A DNA stretch of 64,000 nt from Mermis nigrescens (lineage: Eukaryota > Nematoda > Enoplea > Mermithida > Mermithidae), in contig JAVLUZ010000257.1 of the NCBI GenBank assembly GCA_036768485.1, forward strand, positions 372,001-436,000, given 5' to 3'. Position numbers and translations under genes: made by a program. Below are positions 57,585 to 64,000 of the stretch, piece by piece; the first letter of the stretch is position 1, and each line of letters opens with the position of its first letter. The notes under the pieces were generated by a model. That model was given only the letters and a program-made list of their open reading frames with translations, was not told the DNA's origin and did not search any database.

Positions 57585-57727
57585 TGGCATCAAAAAATTG
57601 CGAAAAAAACGGAAAAATTTTTAAAAATTGAATTCTGGGGAGTATTTTGATTTCTAGGAGGTATTTTGGTTTCTTCGGGGGTGCATACCCTCCCGAATCC
57701 CCCCTTCCTCCTCCACGCCCAGGTGGG
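57585..57727 (+). mobile_element. hAT-like MITE family A, left end truncated, CHMP1 3' flank
   Basis: Begins within the TTGGCATCAAAAAATTGCG block about 80 bp after the CHMP1 stop and ends CCACGCCCAGGTGG. Confidence 0.8.
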
Positions 57728-58051
57728 GTTCTAATCATTCAGCGCGTCTACAAGTCGTCTTTTGAGCATTTTTATACCTCTTTAAGTGTTTCAGTTGATA
57801 GATTTCGAAGTGGAACTAAGAAAATAAATTTTTCATGATATTTTGGAAAATTTTTGACCTCCCCCTGATGTTTTGAAAAATCGAATTTTTGGCCGTTTTT
57901 AGCGTATTTTTAGTCGAAAATTGGAATCATCTCTCTCCTCCCCCGCCTAAAAATGGCCGAAGGGGGGGGGTGGCGAAATTATAAAATGCCTGTTTTGGGT
58001 CCAAAAATGGTAGGTACGGCCAATTACACACCCAAAAAATGGTCGGGGGAC

Positions 58052-58294
58052 CATACATGGGCAGCACCTAAATTCTGGGGGTTGCAAGATTTTTCAAAGG
58101 TCAAAAAATGACCTCAAAAATGGTGGTATGGCGAAAAAACACAATTTTTCAACGTTTCTCATTGAGCATTATCCATTGGCATCAAAAAATTGCGAAAAAA
58201 ACAAAAAATATCTTATAAATTGAATCTCAGAGGGTATTTTGGTTTCTCGGGGGAGGGGGGGGTGCATACCCTCCGAATATCACGCCCAGGTGTG
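58052..58294 (+). mobile_element. hAT-like MITE family A copy
   Basis: Starts CATACATGGGCAGCACC and ends CACGCCCAGGTGTG. TSDs CGGGGGAC / CGGAGGAC agree at 7 of 8. Confidence 0.93.
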
Positions 58295-58302
58295 CGGAGG
58301 AC

Positions 58303-59368
58303 CCTTGTTTGAAATTTTGAGCCGTTATACGTATGCTCCAAATTGTGGGATGAGGTGAGGACCAGGCTGATAGCATGGGAATTTAGGATGAAGGGGGGTG
58401 AAATTTTAAAGTGCTTCTTTTGAGCCTAAAATGGTGGCTGGGTACGCGTCAAAAACATCGTTTTTCGGCGTTTCTGACGATGCTAGCATAAAAACATTGG
58501 ACAAAATTTCGAAGAAAATCAAAAAAGTCGAACAAATCGAACAAAATATAGTCAAAACATCAGTGTGTGGCACGAAGCGTCGAAAATTTGATACTTTTGA
58601 GCAAGAAGATGGCTAGAAAACGCTTTAAAAAGGATCTTTTCTGCGAATTTTCTGGAAATTTTTGGAAACTTGTGAAAAATCGTGAATTCTGGGGCGATGA
58701 ATCGGGGATAATAATTTCAGGGGGGAAACCACCCTCCAAACCCCACTCCCCAAGATTATGTACGGTGGGGACCAGGCCCGTATATAGGTTTCGGCCAAAG
58801 GGGGGGCGGACTGGATTACCATAGATCTTGGGAAATTCGTCGGGATAACTCGCAAAAACCGCATTTTTCGACTTTTACGACCTGCTCTACCCAATAAGAT
58901 CATAAAATCCAAACATATCAAGAAAATTTTTCTTATCACTCAAAATGCTATAAAAAGTGCCTTTTTTGGTCGCGCTTGAGCCGAAATTATGGAAAATACT
59001 TTATATCTAGCGTGCAGCGCCGAAAATTTGGAGATTTTACGTCAAAGACAGACAATTTTTCCATCTTTCCATGCATTATCCTAACTTTCAAAAGTTTTTT
59101 CCGGCCTAGGAGGCGGGCGGCCGCTCTCCCGTTCCAGACATGTAACGGCTAGAAATTAAGGGTGGGGTCCCCGGTCAATTTTCGGGGGGGGGTGGTAAAT
59201 GGCCGCCAGTTTTGGCCAAAAACGACCAAAAAACACCTAAAAATGGCCAAGAAATTCGATTTTTCCAAAAATCGGGGGTAGAGGACGGGGAGGGACGTCC
59301 GACTTTGGTTGGGGGATTCCTCTATCCCCCTGTTACACGTATGCCGCCCTCACTAAATATGTATGGCC
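58303..59368. other. Repeat-rich, no gene
   Basis: Contains several G/C-rich repeat ends (58680-58830, 59110-59340), a GGCACGAAGCG motif at about 58569 and a GCAGCGCC motif at about 59014. No complete element could be delimited. Confidence 0.4.
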
Positions 59369-59376
59369 CTGTTAGG

Positions 59377-59533
59377 CAGTGGCGGATCTAGGATTCTCCT
59401 AAGAGGGGCGGTGCGGAACCCTGACTTGGGCGGAAAAATAAGCCGTTTTAACCAGAAAATCGCTAAAAATCGCTCAAAAATGCTTAATTTTGCGCTCTAT
59501 TTTGGGCCAATGATCCCCCTAAATCCGCCCCTG
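59377..59533 (+). mobile_element. hAT-like MITE family D (CAGTGGCGGATC)
   Basis: Left end CAGTGGCGGATCTAGGA; right end CTAAATCCGCCCCTG. Exact TSD CTGTTAGG (59369-59376, 59534-59541). 157 bp, clearly homologous to 53318-53485. Confidence 0.93.
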
Positions 59534-59926
59534 CTGTTAGGGACTCCCAATTCAAAATTTTGCGCCCGTACATTTCTTTTCACTCCTTCCTTTTCCTGCC
59601 AGGATATTTTTTTACCCTTCCAGAATTCGTAATTTTCCAAAAAAATTCGTAGAAAATATGCTTTTCTAAGCATTTTATACAGCCGTCTGTTTCCTCGACA
59701 GTTTTAAATCCTAAGTATATTTCGATTGTATGTATTTTGTTCAATTTATTCGAATTTTCTGACATTTTTTGATATTTTCCTGAAATTTTTACGTTCTAAA
59801 AAGGCAGGCACCTAGCCGTGAGGGGCAGGGAAGACTAGTTCCCCAAATTCAGTAAGTACGAATATTTTCCACAAGGGTTCCCGAAGGACAAAGTTAAAAA
59901 TTCTCGAAGCGCAAAGTAAAGACTGC

Positions 59927-60168
59927 CACACATAACTGGGCATGGGGGGCTTGGGGGTATGCACCCTCCCCAGAAACCAAAATAAACCCCCCCAGAATAC
60001 AATTTGTAAAATTTTTTTGTTTTTTTACAAGTTTTTGATGCCAATGGATAGTGCTCGATGAGAAACGTTGAAAAATGTAGTTTTTCGCCATACCATTATT
60101 TTTAAGGCCATTTTTTGACCTCTGAAAAAATCCTGCACCCCCAGATCTTCGGTGCCGCCCACCTATAC
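59927..60168 (-). mobile_element. hAT-like MITE family A, TSD not recognised
   Basis: Starts CACACATAACTGGGCATGGG and ends GCCGCCCACCTATA, with a standard interior. Flanking octamers do not match. Confidence 0.85.
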
Positions 60169-60608
60169 TAACAGAGTAGTTTTTAGCATATTTGTTTCGG
60201 CTAATAAATTCAAAATTTTTGGACGCTCTGCGCTTTATCCATTGTTTTCCTATAACCTTTGTCTTCCAAAAAGCCCAGGTTTGAGTAAGACGTGGTGAAT
60301 ACGTCAAACTTTTCTGACGCTCTGCGAACTCGTTTATTTCCCATACTTAATGCCTTTCTTTTACAATGTTTTTTCAACAAAGTCTGATGTTTGGAAATCA
60401 GTTGTGTGGCTACTTTGTGCAACGCAGTTTCGAATATGATTAAAATTAGGTTAAATTCTTTGAATTTTTTTCGAAAATTCTTCTTTAATGTGTAGAAATC
60501 GCTGAGAAACGTTCGAATACGTCATTATTTTTGCCCATCTACAAGTAGTTGTTGAGCTATGCGAGCTCAAAATTTTAGTCCCCTCCGATTCAGAAGGTCA
60601 GCTACGAG

Positions 60609-60817
60609 CATAGGTGGGCGGCACCTAAATTCTGGGCGGTGAGGGGTGTAAGATTTTTCAAAGGTAAAAAATGGCCTTAAAAATAGTGGTACGGCGAAAA
60701 AAACACAATTTTTCAACGTTTCTCATTGAGAACTATCCATTGGCATCAAAAAATTGCGGAAAAATTTTCAAAAAATAAATTCTGGAGCCCCTCCTAAACC
60801 CCACCACGCCCAGGTGT
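60609..60817 (+). mobile_element. hAT-like MITE family A, TSD not recognised
   Basis: Starts CATAGGTGGGCGGCACC and ends CACGCCCAGGTGTC. Internally shortened. Confidence 0.85.
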
Positions 60818-60851
60818 CCTTAAAAATTTCCCATTTTGTGTTGTCGGGGTG

Positions 60852-61013
60852 CAGGCACGTAGCTGTGGGGGGACTGGGGGGTCCGGACCCCCCAAAATTA
60901 AAAAAAACCGGGAAGATAGGACTTTTTACACGTTATTTTTGTGCTATTTTTGGCTTAGATCCCCCAAAATTGGTGCTGGTCCCCCCAAAATAGGAGGGCC
61001 AGCTACGTGCCTG
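60852..61013 (+). mobile_element. hAT-like MITE family C (CAGGCACGTAGCT)
   Basis: CAGGCACGTAGCTG and CAGCTACGTGCCTG are exact inverted repeats. Exact TSD TCGGGGTG (60844-60851, 61014-61021). Shares the interior with 29994-30171 (GATAGGACTTTTTA, GGACCCCCC). A third, partial copy lies at about 61600-61725. Confidence 0.94.
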
Positions 61014-61306
61014 TCGGGGTGGGGGATATGTACGTAGACAACAACCGAATTCTGGGGTGTCTGATGAGGCGAAATCGCAAAAAATCGCCAAAAATTGAAT
61101 TCTGTGCGTCTATCGATTTTTAGGTAGGTATTTAAATTCTTGGGAAGAAAGCTCATCTGCAGATGGGAGCATATATGGGCAGGGTAGCAGCCAAATTATG
61201 AGCGGGTCTGGTGACGGCAAAAATCCTAAAAAACATGCCAAAAATTCGATTCCGGGTACACCGAATTCTCGGGGTGGGGGGATTAATGGATGGATGAGAG
61301 CCTCAA

Positions 61307-61580
61307 ATATAAGTGGGCGGCAGTACTTTGATTCTGGCGGGGGGTGCATGTTTTTTCAAAGGTAAAAAAATGGTCTTAAAAATGGTGGTATGGCGAAAAA
61401 CACCATTTTACCATTTTTCAATGTTTCTCATCGAGCCCTATTCATTTACATCAAAAAATCGCTAAAAAAGCAAAAAAATTTTCAAAATTCGAATTATGGG
61501 GGTATTTTGATTTGGGGGTATTTTAATTGGGGGGGGGTATTTTGGTTTCTCGGGGGATGCATACCCCCCACGCCCAAATC
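61307..61580 (+). mobile_element. hAT-like MITE family A copy
   Basis: Starts near TAAGTGGGCGGCAGTAC, keeps the core with several TATTTTGGTTT-type units, and ends CCCCACGCCCAAATCTGG. TSD not resolved. Confidence 0.8.
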
Positions 61581-61795
61581 TGGTCCGGACTGCTCAAAAT
61601 TCAGAAAAAACCGGAAAAATAGGACTTTTTAAACGTTGTTTTTGGCCTTTGTACCCCGGCGGACCCCCCAAAACCCCCAAAACTGGTGTTGGTCCCCCCA
61701 AATAGGACGGCCAGCCATGTGTTTGCTTAAATGTATGCCCCTGTTACATGTATGGTTTGAAAGGTAAGAGCAATCTTTAGTATAGACCCTGGTAC

Positions 61796-62049
61796 CACAC
61801 ATGGGCGTGGGGAGGTTTGATGAGTATGCACCCCCCGGAAGTTTGAATATCCCCAAAAACCAAAATGTCCCCTCCAGAATTAAATTTTTAAATTTTTTTG
61901 GTGTTGTTTTGGCAATTTTTTGATGCCAATAAATAGTACTCGATGAGAAACGTTGAAAAATGGTGCGCCATACCTCCATTTTTACAACCATTTATTGACC
62001 TTTGAAAAATCTTGCACCCCATAGAATTTTCGGTGCTTGTCCACCTATG
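61796..62049 (-). mobile_element. hAT-like MITE family A copy
   Basis: Starts CACACATGGGCGTGGGG and ends GTCCACCTATG. Exact TSD CCTGGTAC (61788-61795, 62050-62057). Confidence 0.95.
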
Positions 62050-62057
62050 CCTGGTAC

Positions 62058-62608
62058 ACCTCTTTTTTTCTCTTTTATCTTTTTTATTATTTTAAAGTAT
62101 TTATTCCACCATTTTTAGGCTTGCTGCGTTAAGAGAATAATAAGACGATTACAATTCTTACTCGATGTGATATTACGCTCGTTCTGTTAAATTTTTGTAT
62201 GCTGTCATACGCCTGCGGCTTAAAATGTTAGATGGAGGTAGCCGACATAGATGATGTTTGGGGGGAGGGGTCATGGGGACCCCCAGAAGAAATTTCAGCC
62301 CTCCAGTAATATTTTCACCGCCCCCAGAAGTCGCGATTTTCCGAAAGTTCCCAAAAGTTTTCTACAAATTCGTAGGAAAGGTGCTGTTGCAAGCGTGTTT
62401 AGCTATTTATTTGCTCATAAGCGTCAAATTTACGGTGCTCCGCCGCCATGTACTCATTTTTTGACCTTCAATTTTTTCGAATTTTTATTATTTTTAAGTT
62501 GTTTATGTTTTTATGCTTTAGAAAGATTGAGAATCGTCAGAAACGCCGAAAAGTGATGTTTTTGACTCGCATTCACGATTTTTGGGCCCAAAAAGACACT
62601 TTAAAATT
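62058..62608. other. No gene recognised
   Basis: Pyrimidine-rich start, then a G/C-rich repeat fragment (62255-62340) related to those at 56950-57100 and 58680. Open frames here have no recognised domain. Confidence 0.4.
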
Positions 62609-62616
62609 TCACCCCC

Positions 62617-62881
62617 CACACCTGGGCGTGGGGGGGTTGGGGAGGTATGCACCTCCCAGGAACCAAAATACCCCCCAGAAATCAAAATACCCCCCCAGAA
62701 TTCAATTTTTGAAAATTTTTTTCGTTTTTTTCGCAATTTTTTGATGCCAATGGATAGTGCTTGATGAGAAACGTCGAAAAATGGTGTTTTTATCGCCATA
62801 TTACAATTTTTAAGGCCATTTTTTGACCTTCAAAAAATCTTGCACCCCCCCCCCACAGAATTTTCTTGCTGCCCACGTATG
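62617..62881 (-). mobile_element. hAT-like MITE family A in a C-run target
   Basis: Starts CACACCTGGGCGTGGGGG and ends GCCCACGTATG. Flanks TCACCCCC / ACCCCCCC suggest a TSD blurred by slippage in a C run. Confidence 0.88.
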
Positions 62882-63091
62882 ACCCCCCCGCACTCCTCCA
62901 GAATTCCCATGCTGCGCTTGTCTGGTAGCCGGCATACATGCATATGTACGGTCAAAGGGGTGAAAAAGTTTGTTGGAAAGGGGCGAAAGACGGCTGGTTT
63001 GAAAGAAAGTTGGACAAAGGATTAGAAGTGCATGTTTTTGCCCGAAAATCAGAGAAGTTCAAAAAACTAATTTTTGAGCATGGGTCGGTTG

Positions 63092-63587
63092 CATAAGTGG
63101 GCAGCACCGAAATTCTGGGGGTGGGGGTCATACGTGGGCAGCAAGAAAATTCTGGGGGGGGTGCAAGATTTTTTTGAAGGTCGAAAAATGGCCTTAAAAA
63201 TGGTGGTATGGCGATAAAAACACCATTTTTCGACGTTTCTCATCAAGCACTATCCATTGGCATCAAAAAATTGCGAAAAAAACGAAAAAAATTTTCAAAA
63301 ATTGAATTCTGGGGGGGTATTTTGGTTTCTGGGGGGGGGGGTGCATACCCCCCAAACCCCCCACGCCCAGGTGTGGTGGGGGTGTGAAAAAATTTTCAAA
63401 GGTCAAAAAATGGTCTTAAAAGTAGTCGTATGGCGAAAAAAACACCATTTTTCGACGTTTCTCATCGAGCACTATCCAATGGCATCAAAAAAATCGCTAA
63501 AAAAGCAAAAAAAATTCAAAAATTGAATTCTGGGGGGGGTTATTCCAACTTCTGGGGGTGCATACCCCCTCCCCACTTCTACGCGTG
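63092..63587 (+). mobile_element. hAT-like MITE family A hosting another copy
   Basis: Outer ends CATAAGTGGGCAGCACC and CCCACTTCTACGCGTG. Exact TSD GTCGGTTG (63084-63091, 63588-63595). Interrupted by the copy at 63129-63375. Confidence 0.95.
63129..63375 (+). mobile_element. hAT-like MITE family A nested copy
   Basis: Starts CATACGTGGGCAGC and ends CACGCCCAGGTGTG. Exact TSD GTGGGGGT (63121-63128, 63376-63383), both halves belonging to the host copy. Confidence 0.96.
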
Positions 63588-64000
63588 GTCGGTTGGTTTT
63601 TAATGAAAAATTTTGTTATGTCTCTTTTACATATATTTGCCTGTTGTAATTTACTGTATTTCGCTGCCTTGTCCGGCGTAGCCAGCTTATTTATGTACGT
63701 ATATAGAATTTTCTGTTTTTTTCCAAATCCCACTTCGCTCAGCTCGCGATCATACGTGTACGTTCTCGACGTTTCTCGTCATGCTCTGAGAATATAATGA
63801 AATTTTCGGAAAAATGGCACTTTATTGAAAAAAATGAAAAAGGAAAAAATTGGAGACATGTTCACGGAAAATTTGGCAATTTTGACTAGGTGTTGTATTT
63901 TGGGTTTCAAGAGCACTCCGCGCTATTTTTGCACAATTCTTAAGTGTTGATTGCATTATTGATCTGTTCCCCAGTTTTATTCGCACATTTGCTGTATGTA

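Noticed and set aside
62518..62799. Recurring peptide with S-I-G-I-K-K-L-R or H-W-H-Q-K motifs in many frames across the window
   Set aside because: The peptide recurs because the family A MITE contains CCATTGGCATCAAAAATTGC; it is not a protein family.

Overview
The window is nuclear DNA of an animal, most likely an invertebrate; the phylum cannot be named from sequence alone. It is AT-rich, its genes are split by GT-AG introns, and the recognisable proteins are metazoan. Three protein-coding genes can be supported, all on the + strand, together with several transposon-derived coding remnants. No RNA gene, CRISPR array or bacterial-type operon was seen.

Gene 1 (about 6.29-19.16 kb) encodes a zona pellucida (ZP) domain membrane protein. 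Seven candidate exons chain with matching splice phases, but one ZP-C exon carries an in-frame TGA. Gene 2 (about 26.17-33.15 kb) is a class A (rhodopsin-like) G-protein-coupled receptor, closest in its motifs to melatonin-type receptors. It also shows an in-frame TGA, between the best start Met and TM1. Gene 3 (46.64-57.50 kb) is CHMP1, an ESCRT-III subunit, almost complete over six exons. The exon 1/2 junction is off by one base, probably a homopolymer indel. The three genes have no evident functional link.

Most of the rest is mobile-element debris. The dominant component is one short non-autonomous family (roughly 25 copies, about 200-300 bp, ends CATAGGTGGGC / GCCCAGGTGTG). Many copies are flanked by exact or near-exact 8-bp target-site duplications (TSDs), as expected for hAT-superfamily elements. 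The insertion event can be read directly at 50.4 kb, where an inverted-repeat arm keeps the empty site, and at 63.1 kb, where one copy sits inside another. At least seven further groups show hAT-like termini, most with 8-bp TSDs. There are also two PIF/Harbinger-like elements (one with remnants of both its genes), one TA-flanked Tc1/mariner-like element, a broken FLYWCH zinc-finger reading frame, long fold-back repeats, a 41-bp satellite in a CHMP1 intron, and microsatellites. No intact transposase was found, so any mobilising enzyme would have to act from elsewhere.

Layout: 0-6.3 kb upstream sequence with repeats; 6.3-19.2 kb ZP gene with large TE-filled introns; 19.2-26.1 kb intergenic with the Harbinger remnant; 26.2-33.2 kb GPCR; 33.2-46.6 kb intergenic with the mariner element, FLYWCH remnant and a 3.3-kb fold-back block; 46.6-57.5 kb CHMP1; 57.5-64 kb dense repeats.
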